Under the pieces are notes generated by a model. The model was not told the origin of the DNA. It did not search any database and saw nothing but the letters and a program-made list of their open reading frames with translations. Below are positions 32,586 through 45,520 of a stretch of DNA of 64,000 nucleotides, one piece after another. Numbering within the stretch: position 1 is the first letter of the stretch; every line of letters begins with the position of its first letter. A program made the position numbers and the translations under genes. Origin of the DNA: Echeneis naucrates (lineage: Eukaryota; Chordata; Actinopteri; Carangiformes; Echeneidae); assembly GCF_900963305.1 (NCBI RefSeq), contig NC_042518.1, forward strand, positions 11,236,486 through 11,300,485, read 5' to 3'.

Positions 32586-35570
32586 TTTCTTTTTCTTTTT
32601 TCTTTTTTACAAACACAGAGCAGAACATAACACAGAAGAGTGAAAAGGCTCAAAGTCCTATGAGAAGAGGGCTGGAAGGGGGCAGTGACGGTGGTAAGTG
32701 GGGATCCATCCACAGGAGGGAAAAATCATATTAAATCAAAAACAGAAACAGTGCACCACAATACACGCTCAAAAACACTAATGTCCTGATGATAAAATAT
32801 TATACATTAAAACCTGGCCTGTGAGTTGTGTTTTAAAATCAGTGATGGTGATGCGTTGCTGGAGTTTCAGTGATTGTTGCAGATTGTTCCCAGCTGCGGG
32901 AACAGAGAACATGAAAGCCCTCTTCCCAAACTCAGTCATTCTGGGGACAGAGGCAGTTCAAAAGGCCAGCGAGCGCAATCTGTATGACGGATTTGATGTG
33001 AAAGTGAGGTCGGTGCAGAGGTATGAGGGAAGTAGTCCAGTCATTGCTGGATAGCTGAAGGTGTACCAGTGGAGAAGTCTACGTGCAGACAAGGACAGCC
33101 AGCCTACTTTAGGGTACAGTGTACAATGATGGTTGAATGATTTACAACCAGTGATGAATCTTAAGACACTGTGATTAGTGGCATCCAGCATATGGAATGA
33201 GGTAAAACAGGCATTCATGTACAGTACATCACCATAATCTAATAACGTATAAAAGTAGCAGCAACAAGCCTCTTTTTAGACACGAATGAGAAACAGGATT
33301 TATTTCTGAAATAGAAGCCCAATCTCACCCTTAGCTTCTTTGCCAAGTTCTCAATATGTGGTTTAAAAGACAATTTGTCATCAAGCATGATGCCTAAGTA
33401 TTTAAAAGTGGAAACATTCTTGATAACAGTACTTTGAGATGTATATACAGCAGGAAAAGTTAGCTTTGTCTCTGGGTTTGGTAAATGTCATTGTATTGGT
33501 TTTATCTGCATGAAGCACCAGTCTCAAAAGCAGAAGTTGGCCTTCAATTTCTTTAAAAGCAGCTTGTAAGTGATTAACGGCAGTCAGCACCGTGTTTCCA
33601 AAGCAACATATGACAGTATCGTCTGCGTAAAAATGGACATTTGCATCTTGAACATTTTTTCCCAAATAAATAGTAAACAACAAAGGACCTAATATAGAGC
33701 CTTGTGGCAGCCCCTTATGGACATCCAAGGCATCAGAGGAGCAACCATCAACAACCAATAGCAGAATTAGACAGTCCTATATTAGCCAGTCCGTGCATTA
33801 ATACGTCATGGTCCACCGTATTAAATGCCTTGGAAAAATCTCTAAAAAGAGAAGCACAGTGTTATTTTCTATCCAGGGCCATAACAATATCATTTAATAC
33901 TTTGGAAGTTGCAGTGACTGTGCTGTGCGATTTTGGAAAACCAGATTGATAACAAGATATATTATCATTAATAATATGATAATGATTTAATTGTCTGCCA
34001 GAATTTCCAAAGGTTATTTAAACTTTCTGCTGTAACGGGCCAGATAATAGCTGGATTTAGCCTTCTTAAATAAGGCAGTACATTTATTCCTTAAGCATCC
34101 CAAAGTCGTCCAGAGAGCATCGCTATTTGACTTTCTTGCTTTCGCCCCATGATAATTTCTTTTGCGAATTAAATTAGTAAATTCTTCAGAGACCCAGTTT
34201 TTTCCCCACTCCTTTCTCTATACCTTTTGTAGGGGGCATGTTTATCAATGATTGACCTAAGCAAGTCAGCAAAATAAGGCCAGGCTAGTTCAACGTGAAG
34301 TATTATGGAGACCCTGCTCCAATCAGTGAAATTCAGGTCGTGCCTGTAGGCCTGTTCACTGAAGTGTTTTGTGTCACGTTTTGTGCTGGAACGAGGCTTA
34401 ACCTTTGGAATTGTAGTATCCCTGACACCTGCAATAACACAGTGATCACTCACATCGTATGGAAATACACTTACAGAGGTATACTTATGAGGATTATTAG
34501 TCATGAGCAAATCAATTCAAGTAGATTTTTCTGGACATTTTAGATTTGGACGAGTGAGAGAATCAATTAACTGTGTCAAATTCATTGAATTCCAGTAGGT
34601 TTAAAATCCATCAGAGGCTGGTGACTGCCAGTCCCAGTACAGATCACCACAAAGGGCTATCTGGCTGTCAGATAGTTGAGAAAGAATATTAGATAAGGAG
34701 GACAGGGTTTCCTTGGCTGCAGAAGGGGGTCTGTAGCAACCAACAACAGTAACATAACAACCCTTGGACAACTCAGTCTGCAAGGCTGATTAGGTATGGA
34801 CTTCTTTACCAATACTTTAGTGTGGAATTTACATTTAGAATACACAACTACACCTCCACCACGTTCAAAACGATCAGCACGATTTATATTGTAACCACCA
34901 ATAGAAACGGCATTATGGTTTATAGATTTGTTTAACCCACTCTCAGAAATGACAATGATATCAGCATTGGTTGTGTGCGCCCACACTCTAACAAAGTCTA
35001 TTTTAGGTAGAAGACTTCGGGCATTTAAATGAATAATACCCAAACCAGATCTTGCAGTCCGTGATCGGATCCGATAATAAAACGTATACGAGGGGGATCT
35101 GTGCGCTCAAAGTCACCGCTGTTTAGTGTGTAGCGTGGTGTATGTGGATGGGGGGCAGAGCGGGGGAGAGAGGTACCTGACCGGGAGTGACAGGCAGGCA
35201 GGCAGGGAGGAGCAGGTGGAGACGCCAGCAGGACAATCAAAGCAGACCAGTGTGATGATCCATGCAAATTTCTGAAGTTAATCCAGCCAGTAAAGCAACG
35301 AGAGTGATGAAGAGCAGGTTCAACAAGAAAAAGCCATAAAAAGGCATAAAAACTATGAGTAACAGACATTAAAATCTCACAGACAGAGTTTCCATTTGTT
35401 CCAGTTTGGGCTTTTACCCTGTTTATTTTTGATAGAGTTAGATCCAGCTCAGGATTATTTCTCTCTGGTGGTGTTACGGCCACCGCTCTGCTCACTTGAC
35501 TGTGTGACAGCTCGCCCCTTTGGTTGTGGCCTTTGTGGTTTCTAAAGGCTAACAAAGCAGACCTCTTTAT
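32586..35570 (-). mobile_element. Long LINE (APE-type), copy 1
   Basis: Minus-strand non-LTR element with a poly-A-like tail at its low-coordinate end (about 32586-32612). From 5' to 3': an upstream part at 35555-35060; APE endonuclease 35043-34657 (GIIHLNARSLLPKIDFV, ADIIVISESGLNKS), its C-terminal part at 34510-34169 with YDVSDHCVI, RT palm 33758-33402 with KGLPQGSILGPLLF and a complete FYADDTV box, and a post-RT region 33218-32958. A stretch of the RT near 33770-34160 is frame-broken. The catalytic YADD is intact, so it is fairly young. Confidence 0.85.
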
Positions 35571-36800
35571 AGCTTGTGTGTGTTGGATGGTGAAAACTTT
35601 ATATATTTGGTAAAACCTCGGACGTAGAGGCCAGATTTAGTTTTAGTTATTGACTGTCTGTTTTGTTGACCGTTGTTGATCGTTGGGCTTATTCTGTACT
35701 TTAGGTTCAGGGGTGCTGTTTCTGTGTAGTTTGGTTTTTAGCTAGCTGTAGCCAGTCTTTGTTTTCCTTTTACTTTGAAACTAGTCCTAATGGTACTGTT
35801 TGGCTCCTGGAGAGTCCTCTTTTGGCTATATTCTGATTTGATTTAAAGCAGCACCCACCAACCTGTTCCTTGGTTTATCTTTTGTTTGCCTGTTAAATAG
35901 TTTCCAATTTGAGTTACAAGAAACAACATCATACCCACAAACACCTGGGTTCTTTGTGTTACTTGCCTCTCCCCTGAGAGCCGGGTTGTAACAGGTGGCT
36001 TTAACAACACATCAAGGTCCAACACAGTAAGAACTTGAAAAAAAGGTTGATTAATAATTCATATTTATGATGTTTTCTGACTTGTTTTCCATAAATGATC
36101 TAGCAGATATTTTCTTCTGCCTTTTTAGTTCTTCAAATGACTTTAATTCAGCTGACTTTTCATCGACTTAATATTGAATTTGTCTTTTGGTTTGCATCTT
36201 TATTTGCTTATCTAATTTTTTTAATGAAAACACCTTGGTCTTATTGAGTATTTCACTTTGCAGCTGGTTAACTGTCCATAATTTTAAATTTTTCTAAATG
36301 CAAATTGTGGTTTTTGAAGCCACAGAGACACCTGGAACTTTGAGAAGAAATGAACTACTTAGGAAATGAAACCTGAATGAGGATATGCAAAAGATGACCC
36401 ACTGAGTTCAACAGGAAATTTTTTCTCAATCAAAAAATATATTTTTGTTGATTATTATTTAAAATTGAGAAGATGAAAAGTGGTGGAAAAACATGTCTGT
36501 TGAAAGATTATTTTTAAATCCATCAATGCTCATAAATATTTTCCAATAATTTCACTGTAATCTTCTGCAGAGATTCATCATCTGTGAACTCACTATTTTA
36601 AAGTGCAGTTGTTCTTTGTAGTGTAGTGATTGTCCTTGAGGACAATTATTTTGAGGTAAATTCAAAAGGTTGGTGAAGTTCAGTAATTTAATTGCGGCTT
36701 GAACTTTACCGTTTAAAGACAGATTAAAGAATGATAAAAATATCACTGATTCCAAAATCATAGTTGAACCAATTATAGTGAGGTTGTCATATGAGGACTG
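35571..36800. other. Unclassified repeat and V17 downstream flank
   Basis: 35571-36030 is repeated DNA of unknown class beyond the LINE's 5' end. From about 36200 on it matches the flank downstream of V13 and V23. No gene recognised. Whole stretch recurs at 62000-63235. Confidence 0.5.
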
Positions 36801-36841
36801 AAGGTTTTTGTACAGCTGATCAACCAACTCCAGTCACTGTG

Positions 36842-37275
36842 AGTCTCTGGCACAATAATAAACAGCAGAGTCTTCAGTCTTCAGACCGTCCATCTGCAGA
36901 TACAGCTGCTGTTTGCTGTTGTCTCTGGAGATGGTGAACCGGCCCTGGACTGACTGAGAGTAGTAGATCTCACCACTGTCAGATCTTATGATAGCAATCC
37001 ACTCCAGTCCTTTTCCAGGAGCCTGTCTGATCCAGCCCATCCCGTAGTCACTGAATGTGAATCCAGAGGCTGAACAGGTCAGTCTGTGGGATTCTCCAGG
37101 TCTTTTAACTGCTGGTTCAGATTCTGTCAGAGTCTGACCATCAACACCTGTAGAAAGAAAAAGATCATAGAGTCAGCTGTTTGAAGCTGCTACCATTTCA
37201 AACTAAGAATCAGAGAAACTCTTGACCTGCCCAGCAGAGAGTTAACAGCAGCAGTCCTGTCCTGTAGTCCATCAT
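36842..37275 (-). CDS. V17, VH family A
   Basis: Leader exon 37227-37275, V exon 36842-37147. CDR1 region SDYGMG, CDR2 region [13 protein letters not shown], acidic and unlike the Gly/Ser-rich CDR2 of most A genes. RSS heptamer CACAGTG 36835-36841, nonamer ACAAAAACC 36803-36811. Octamer variant 37348-37355. Upstream flank is of the A-C type. Confidence 0.96.
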
Positions 37276-38250
37276 GTTAAACTGTGTGTCCACTGTCCTC
37301 TGTCTTCCTCTCTGCAGTCAGATAAGTAGAGGTGGAAGACATCTGAGTTTTGCATGGACTCCTCCTCACAGGGAGCAGAGAGGTGGTCTGGACTGGACCA
37401 TAACCTGGAGAGTATTAATCCCCACTGAGAGAAAAGTGTTTGATGTTGTGACTTGAACATTGTTTCTTTCGACAAAAAACACATTTGTCTCATAACATTC
37501 GACATGGTGTTGAAATGAATATCAAAACATTTTCTCTCTTTACTGTAATTGTGTTGATTAATCATGACAACTCACTTTTGATTCCACATCATTTAAAGAT
37601 TTATTTCTTTCTTACTCTGTAGGAACGTAATTCATTTCTGTAGTTTATTCTCACTAATTAGATCCTTGTGCTGTGAATAACGTTAATTGTTTTTACAGAC
37701 TTCATACGTTTGTTTTTTTTTTTTTTTTAATTTTCATTCCTGTATGTGTGTGATTTGTTGTTGATTTGTTCATTTGTTTCTATACAATGACATAACAGAA
37801 ACAAAAATATGTTGTCTGAGGGGTTTTACTTTTAATTATTTGCTCGTCAACAGAAATATTTAATTATTTTAAAACTGACTTATTTTCGTTTGTGGAAATA
37901 CATGCAATGAAATATTAGTGATTACGATATCAAAATATTCAAATTGAAAATAATGCACCAAATCATACCACCTACATCAAAGCACTTTATATACAGAGCA
38001 AGTGCAGACCAAACTCTTTATGGATTTGATAATGAGACCCAACATATCCCTCCAAGAGCAAGCACAGCAAACATTACAGTGTATTATTCACTGTTATGAC
38101 TGTTTAAGACTGTTTCCCTCTTTACTGTCGCAGTGAGCTGGTGTGAAACCATCAGTGGTCTGAGGGCTCCTCCTCTGGTGGCTTCATGTATCAAGTGTTC
38201 AGGCACTGAGGGCTTTTTGTTCAGGTCTACTGATGCTTTGTGTTATTGTG

Positions 38251-38698
38251 AGTCTCTGGCACAGTAATACACAGCAGAGTCTTCAGGCTGCAGATTCTGT
38301 CCTGTTAATGTTACAGAACTTGTAGAAGTGTATGTCTGATACAGGAACTTGTTCTTCAGGGCTTCATTTTGATAAAAGTCTCCTCCTCCCCACCGATGAC
38401 AAATCCAGTCCATCGGTTTTCCTTCACGCTGTCTGATCCAACCTGTTGCGTAGCTGTTATCAGTCAGAGAATAACCAGAGACCTGACAGGTGATGGTCAA
38501 AGACTGTCCAGGCTGAACAACCTTTGAGTCTGGCTGGATGAGATCAATACTGTACACACCTGTGGAAACAGAAATCAGCATTATCTCCATCAGTCATCTG
38601 AATGTTGACTGTTTCTAAAGTGTTTATTAGTGTGAATCCACTGAAAGCTCCTCACAGGATCCAGCTGCCAGCAGCTGTATCAGAAGCACAGAGAACAT
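38251..38698 (-). CDS. V18, VH family C
   Basis: Leader exon 38656-38698, V exon 38251-38559. CDR1 region SLTDNSYATG, extra Cys in ICHRWGGGDFY, and an FR3 unlike V1: FLYQTYTSTSSVTLTG in place of FSYSRETSAGRVTITG. End YYCARD. RSS heptamer CACAATA 38244-38250, nonamer ACAAAAAGC 38212-38220. Octamer ATGCAAAT 38787-38794. Protein identical to V20. Confidence 0.96.
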
Positions 38699-39410
38699 GG
38701 TTGATGTTGAAGCTGAACTGATGTGAGCTCTTCTGTCCTCTCACTGACACACAGACACACACTTCACTTCTTTATGAGGAACCTTCATTTGCATGTTGCT
38801 GAATATTAAAGTTTCATCTTTGTGAAAACTGATGTAGATCATATATAGAGGAGGAAGTCGTGTGTTTCCTGCAGATAGCTGAAGCTTTTTTGGTCGTACA
38901 TAAAGCTCATTAAAGATCTCTTCAGATGACGTAGACCAGCTGAGTTCCTATCTATTCAGGTTTCCATTTTTATATCTATGTATTAGAATAAATGAACCAA
39001 CACAAAGTTTGTTGTTGTTGTATCAAATCTTACATTGGAAACAGTTTTTACATCAAATGTACAAACTTAAAGGTTAAAACTTTTCACTGAGAGGTCTTAA
39101 ACTCTGATGGTTAAAATATAATTTCATTACAGAGACAGAGGCCAGAAGGTCAAAGGTTAAAATATTATATATAGTTCCTATCAATACTATTGTTGGAGGT
39201 TGTTGTTGTTCTAGTGAATCCCATCAGAGTAAAGAATGAATATTAATATTTTTACTTGTGTTTGTAAAACTGTGTTATTTTGTATAAATGATACTTTCTG
39301 GATGTTTAATTACACTGAGAATGGTTTCAGCAGAGTGCTGTGTTGATGTTGTGTTCTCTATGATCATTGAAGGTTTTTGTACAGCTGATCAACCAGCTCC
39401 AGTCACTGTG

Positions 39411-39847
39411 AGTCTCTGGCACAATAATAAACAGCAGAGTCTTCAGTCTTCAGACGGTCCATCTGCAGATACAGCTGCTGTTTGCTGTCGTCTCTGGAGA
39501 TGGTGAACCGGCCCTGGACTGACTGAGAGTAATATTTGCTGCTGCCACCACCATTGCTAATGGCTGCGATCCACTCCAGTCCTTTTCCAGGAGCCTGTCT
39601 GACCCAATGCATCCAGTAGCTGCTGAATGTGAATCCAGAGGCTGAACAGGTCAGTCTGTGGGATTCTCCAGGTCTTTTAACTGCTGGTTCAGATTCTGTC
39701 AGAGTCTGACCATCAACACCTGTAGAAAGAAAAAGATCATAGAGTCAGCTGTTTGAAGCTGCTACCATTTCAAACTAAGAATCAGAGAAACTCTTGACCT
39801 GCCCAGCAGAGAGTTAACAGCAGCAGTCCTGTCCTGTAGTCCATCAT
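39411..39847 (-). CDS. V19, VH family A
   Basis: Leader exon 39799-39847, V exon 39411-39719. CDR1 region SSYWMH, FR2 [15 protein letters not shown]2 region [16 protein letters not shown]3 [11 protein letters not shown] heptamer CACAGTG 39404-39410, nonamer ACAAAAACC 39372-39380. Octamer variant 39920-39927. Protein identical to V21. Upstream flank A-C type. Confidence 0.96.
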
Positions 39848-40822
39848 GTTAAACTGTGTGTCCACTGTCCTCTGTCTTCCTCTCTGCAGTCAGATAAGTA
39901 GAGGTGGAAGACATCTGAGTTTTGCATGGACTCCTCCTCACAGGGAGCAGAGAGGTGGTCTGGACTGGACCATAACCTGGAGAGTATTAATCCCCACTGA
40001 GAGAAAAGTGTTTGATGTTGTGACTTGAACATTGTTTCTTTCGACAAAAAACACATTTGTCTCATAACATTCGACATGGTGTTGAAATGAATATCAAAAC
40101 ATTTTCTCTCTTTACTGTAATTGTGTTGATTAATCATGACAACTCACTTTTGATTCCACATCATTTAAAGATTTATTTCTTTCTTACTCTGTAGGAACGT
40201 AATTCATTTCTGTAGTTTATTCTCACTAATTAGATCCTTGTGCTGTGAATAACGTTAATTGTTTTTACAGACTTCATACGTTTGTTTTTTTTTTTTTTTT
40301 AATTTTCATTCCTGTATGTGTGTGATTTGTTGTTGATTTGTTCATTTGTTTCTATACAATGACATAACAGAAACAAAAATATGTTGTCTGAGGGGTTTTA
40401 CTTTTAATTATTTGCTCGTCAACAGAAATATTTAATTATTTTAAAACTGACTTATTTTCGTTTGTGGAAATACATGCAATGAAATATTAGTGATTACGAT
40501 ATCAAAATATTCAAATTGAAAATAATGCACCAAATCATACCACCTACATCAAAGCACTTTATATACAGAGCAAGTGCAGACCAAACTCTTTATGGATTTG
40601 ATAATGAGACCCAACATATCCCTCCAAGAGCAAGCACAGCAAACATTACAGTGTATTATTCACTGTTATGACTGTTTAAGACTGTTTCCCTCTTTACTGT
40701 CGCAGTGAGCTGGTGTGAAACCATCAGTGGTCTGAGGGCTCCTCCTCTGGTGGCTTCATGTATCAAGTGTTCAGGCACTGAGGGCTTTTTGTTCAGGTCT
40801 ACTGATGCTTTGTGTTATTGTG

Positions 40823-41270
40823 AGTCTCTGGCACAGTAATACACAGCAGAGTCTTCAGGCTGCAGATTCTGTCCTGTTAATGTTACAGAACTTGTAGAAG
40901 TGTATGTCTGATACAGGAACTTGTTCTTCAGGGCTTCATTTTGATAAAAGTCTCCTCCTCCCCACCGATGACAAATCCAGTCCATCGGTTTTCCTTCACG
41001 CTGTCTGATCCAACCTGTTGCGTAGCTGTTATCAGTCAGAGAATAACCAGAGACCTGACAGGTGATGGTCAAAGACTGTCCAGGCTGAACAACCTTTGAG
41101 TCTGGCTGGATGAGATCAATACTGTACACACCTGTGGAAACAGAAATCAGCATTATCTCCATCAGTCATCTGAATGTTGACTGTTTCTAAAGTGTTTATT
41201 AGTGTGAATCCACTGAAAGCTCCTCACAGGATCCAGCTGCCAGCAGCTGTATCAGAAGCACAGAGAACAT
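40823..41270 (-). CDS. V20, VH family C
   Basis: Leader exon 41228-41270, V exon 40823-41131. Duplicate of V18 through the 2,572-bp tandem duplication, with the same protein, RSS (CACAATA 40816-40822, nonamer 40784-40792) and octamer (41359-41366). Confidence 0.96.
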
Positions 41271-41982
41271 GGTTGATGTTGAAGCTGAACTGATGTGAGC
41301 TCTTCTGTCCTCTCACTGACACACAGACACACACTTCACTTCTTTATGAGGAACCTTCATTTGCATGTTGCTGAATATTAAAGTTTCATCTTTGTGAAAA
41401 CTGATGTAGATCATATATAGAGGAGGAAGTCGTGTGTTTCCTGCAGATAGCTGAAGCTTTTTTGGTCGTACATAAAGCTCATTAAAGATCTCTTCAGATG
41501 ACGTAGACCAGCTGAGTTCCTATCTATTCAGGTTTCCATTTTTATATCTATGTATTAGAATAAATGAACCAACACAAAGTTTGTTGTTGTTGTATCAAAT
41601 CTTACATTGGAAACAGTTTTTACATCAAATGTACAAACTTAAAGGTTAAAACTTTTCACTGAGAGGTCTTAAACTCTGATGGTTAAAATATAATTTCATT
41701 ACAGAGACAGAGGCCAGAAGGTCAAAGGTTAAAATATTATATATAGTTCCTATCAATACTATTGTTGGAGGTTGTTGTTGTTCTAGTGAATCCCATCAGA
41801 GTAAAGAATGAATATTAATATTTTTACTTGTGTTTGTAAAACTGTGTTATTTTGTATAAATGATACTTTCTGGATGTTTAATTACACTGAGAATGGTTTC
41901 AGCAGAGTGCTGTGTTGATGTTGTGTTCTCTATGATCATTGAAGGTTTTTGTACAGCTGATCAACCAGCTCCAGTCACTGTG

Positions 41983-42419
41983 AGTCTCTGGCACAATAAT
42001 AAACAGCAGAGTCTTCAGTCTTCAGACGGTCCATCTGCAGATACAGCTGCTGTTTGCTGTCGTCTCTGGAGATGGTGAACCGGCCCTGGACTGACTGAGA
42101 GTAATATTTGCTGCTGCCACCACCATTGCTAATGGCTGCGATCCACTCCAGTCCTTTTCCAGGAGCCTGTCTGACCCAATGCATCCAGTAGCTGCTGAAT
42201 GTGAATCCAGAGGCTGAACAGGTCAGTCTGTGGGATTCTCCAGGTCTTTTAACTGCTGGTTCAGATTCTGTCAGAGTCTGACCATCAACACCTGTAGAAA
42301 GAAAAAGATCATAGAGTCAGCTGTTTGAAGCTGCTACCATTTCAAACTAAGAATCAGAGAAACTCTTGACCTGCCCAGCAGAGAGTTAACAGCAGCAGTC
42401 CTGTCCTGTAGTCCATCAT
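41983..42419 (-). CDS. V21, VH family A
   Basis: Leader exon 42371-42419, V exon 41983-42291. Same V protein as V19. The copies part company about 110 bp above the start codon: V21 has the A-B type upstream flank and is followed by a B gene, whereas V19 has the A-C type. RSS heptamer CACAGTG 41976-41982, nonamer 41944-41952. Octamer variant 42492-42499. Confidence 0.96.
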
Positions 42420-43276
42420 GTTAAACTGTGTGTCCACTGTCCTCTGTCTTCCTCTCTGCAGTCAGATAAGTAGAGGTGGAAGACATCTGAGTTTTGCATG
42501 GACTCCTCCTCACAGGGAGCAGAGAGGTGGACTGGACTGTGACTCCACTTTGTGTTTTGTTAAATCATTGAGGAGAATTTGGTGATGACAACTTTGAAGT
42601 CATTCATTTGACGGTTTTACAAACAATGTGTTTGAATCTTGTCCATGAAAATATCAGTAACTGTTTTCTCCTCAGCAGCTTCTGGTTACATTTCAAAATG
42701 ACATTTTGTTTAGAGGTCATACAAGTAAAGTCACTTTCATCACATTAAAAACTCTAAATGTTCATTGATTATTCTGACTTTTTAATCAATAAGAAAAATT
42801 TATGTAATTGATTAAAGTCATTGTGAGGACGACCAGAAAGAGTAAAGCTGTTGATACTGTCATGAATGATGAATCTGTACATTGATCAAAGAGAAACTGA
42901 ACTTACATCCAACAACTAAATCAAATTAATAATAATAGAGACATTTTGGAAAATGAAATGCATTGTCATAATTATTATTTGGTAATTGTGAATTACCAAA
43001 TTCATTTTCCTAAATTTTCATAAATTCATAATTTTTAATTATATAAAATCTATTTCCAACATGTTTACAGGAAAAAGTAATTTTTTGTAACTTCAGATGG
43101 TCTCAATGGTCTAATAATATAATTAATATCAGACTTTTTATTCAGTCAGTTCTTCTCAGTGAGCTGGTGTGAAACCATCAGTGGTCTGAGGGCTCCTCCT
43201 CTGGTGGCTTCATGTATCAAGTGTTCAGGCACTGAGGGCTTTTTGTTCAGGTCTACTGATGCTTTCTGTTATTGTG

Positions 43277-43700
43277 AGTCTCTGGCACAGTAATACACAG
43301 CAGAGTCTTCAGGCTGCAGATTCTGTCCATTTAGAGTCACTCTGTTGTTGGAAGAGTCTAAGTCGATGCTGAACTTGTTCTTCAGTGAATCTTTGTAGTA
43401 TGAGCTGCTGCCCACTCTACTTCCAATCCACTCCAGTCCTTTCCCTGCAGGTTGTCTGATCCAAGCTGTCCAGTAGCTGTTAACAGAATAAGAGACCTGA
43501 CAGGTGATGGTCAGACGTTGACCTGGCTGAACAGTCTCAGAGTCTGGCTGTGTCAACTGTTCACACTTCACACCTGTTAAAGAGGAAGAAAATCATTTTG
43601 TTTTTCATCAATTCCAAACACAGAAATGTTGAGTGAGACAAATCCAGAGAGACTCACAGGATCCAGCTGCCAACAGCAGCAGCAGAGCTACAGAAAACAT
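43277..43700 (-). CDS. V22, VH family B
   Basis: Leader exon 43658-43700, V exon 43277-43573. CDR1 region SVNSYWTA, CDR2 region SRVGSSSYYKDS, end YYCARD. RSS heptamer CACAATA 43270-43276, spacer 23 with one base unlike the other B genes, nonamer ACAAAAAGC 43238-43246. Octamer variant 43787-43794, TATA box about 43754-43761. Confidence 0.96.
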
Positions 43701-44299
43701 GGTTTATGGTGAAAGTGATGAGCTGTGAACTCCACTGACAGTCTGATGGGAAGTTTTTATAGCTGAGGAACAAGGAAGGTCCCTGAGTTTGCATAGAACC
43801 AAACATATCTGGAAGTAGGAGGATGATATCATGAAAGAAGCTTCCACAAATAAAATTATTTTATGTGCAGAATAAAAAAAAAAAAATCCAGTGAATAATG
43901 TGATTTTACTTCAGATTGAAATGTAACATTTTCAAATTGTCCATGTTAACTTTTCCATCTGTAAATACGACAGAAATCATTCTGTATCACAAGCTTTGTC
44001 ATCTGACTGAAGAATAAATCAATGATGAGCTCGTGTAAGTTGGAAAACTTGTAAGTCACTAAAAATTATTTCCAAAAACTTGAATGTAAATGATGATTTA
44101 ATGGTGATGATGTGCACTCACGGAAACAAAAGGAACAAATGTGATGTGTTTTTCAGTCCAGGGCTGAAGTGTCAGTCAGCTGGGATCAATAACAACCGCA
44201 GATATCAGTGTTTCCTTTTAGGTCCAAAAGACACAGAAAATTGTCACTGCCTGACCTCTAGTGGTTTGAAAACACAAACTCCAACATCATTATGAACTG

Positions 44300-44820
44300 A
44301 GCCATGAATAACTTTTAATGTGACATCATTTCCAGGCATAACTTTGTATTTCCAGATAATAATCAAAATACTGACACTTTAAATAAGCATGATAGGTTTT
44401 ATTGATTGCTTTTTTATGATTATTTCGTTTATATTAGTAAAATAAATATATTTTTATTTTATTTTTACTTGGAGATGCCAGCTGTGATTGGCTCCAGCAG
44501 CCACCACACCCTGATGGAGAAGGGGTTGAAAACTGTCGTAGGAACACTGTTCAGGCTGCAGGAACGTGTCGGCCTGTGAACGTCCCCCCACAGAACTGGG
44601 TCAGCTCCTCGGTCACATGTTGGTTCCTGAAGTCTGTTTTGCCCCAAAGCCCCTTTATGGCACGGTCTGAAGCAGCTGCTGTTTTGTCTTTGGCTTGTTG
44701 TATTTTAACTTTGATAGCACTGAACTGTTTTAGATTGAACCAACTGCTTTGTTTTCTTGACATCAACTGTGTCCTTTGGTAGCATTTATTCCATATTGTT
44801 TATTCTCTTTAGTGCAGATA
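44300..44820. repeat. LINE-free counterpart of the B upstream flank
   Basis: Holds the same repeat fragment as 5790-6025 but runs on without the LINE after the motif ttttgtctttggcttg (about 44682-44697). It thus shows the pre-insertion sequence for one side of the LINEs at 6026 and 13337. Confidence 0.65.
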
Positions 44821-45520
44821 TCAGCTCAGCCCGACCACGGTGGTATCATCTGCAAACTTGATGATGCTGTTTGAGAGATGGGTCGGGGAGCAGTCATGTG
44901 TGTAAAGATGAAAAACAGGAGGGGGCTCAATACACATCCTTGAGGGGAGCTGGTGCTGAGTGTGATGGTGGAGGAGAGGTTGGGGCCAAGTTTCACGGAC
45001 TGTGGGCGGTCTGTGATGAAGTCCTTGATCTACAGGCAGATGGGGCATCGGGGTGATGTGATTGAATGCTGAGCTGAAGTCCAAGAAGAGCTCCCCAGGT
45101 GCTCCAGGTGGCTCAGCGCAGTGTGGAGCGCTATGGTGATAGCATCCTCTGTGTAGGCAAACTGGTGGGGGTCCAGAGTGGGAGGCAGACAGGCCCTGAT
45201 GTGTTGAGAGATCAGTCTTTCAAAGCACTTCATGACCACAGGTGTAAGTGCAACTGTAGTCATTGATGCTCTCCACTGCTGACTTCTTGGGGACGGGGAT
45301 GATGGTGGAGGCTTTGAGGCAGGGTGGGATGAAAGCCTGCGACAGGGACAGGTTGAAGATGCTGTTGAAAACTCCAGCCAGTTGGTCGACACACGCTCTG
45401 AGTACCTTACCAGGTACGCCATCGCCATCCTTCTTGTCTCCCACAGCCTTCCTTGGTTGCTGTGCAGAGCAGACTCCACCTTCTTATTGAGGACATGTAA
45501 CCCATTTCTACCATCCATTT
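44821..45520 (-). mobile_element. LINE RT fragment (CR1/Rex1-like)
   Basis: Minus-strand pieces of a different non-LTR reverse transcriptase: [16 protein letters not shown] and [18 protein letters not shown] (45240-45110), then [13 protein letters not shown] with its FADD catalytic box (44880-44821). Upstream, [19 protein letters not shown] at about 45330-45270. Frames shift several times. Both ends are truncated. Confidence 0.75.

Larger units (their letters stand above)
29700..37570. repeat. Segmental duplication, first copy
   Basis: Matches about 56110-63994 (the window's right edge) at an offset of 26,423-26,434 bp. It spans a B gene, the VH relic, the long LINE and an A gene. Small offset changes along the block show scattered short indels. 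Confidence 0.85.
37056..42530. repeat. 2,572-bp tandem duplication
   Basis: Matching positions are offset by exactly 2,572 bp (for example 38251 and 40823, 39411 and 41983). First copy about 37056-39958, second about 39628-42530, overlapping by the length of an A gene, as expected for unequal crossing-over between A genes. The 16-base T run near 37713 and 40285 has the same length in both, and I saw no difference in the lines compared. Confidence 0.9.

Noticed and set aside
35580-36030. Possible long terminal repeat beyond the LINE 5' end
   Set aside because: One edge resembles a TG-type terminus, but I find no matching second copy, primer site or internal genes nearby. Left as an unclassified repeat.
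37272-37565. Minus-strand 97-codon frame upstream of A genes with the A-C flank (also 39844, 63701)
   Set aside because: It covers the octamer and 5' UTR of the A gene and overlaps the leader start. It has no known domain and reflects duplicated flank.
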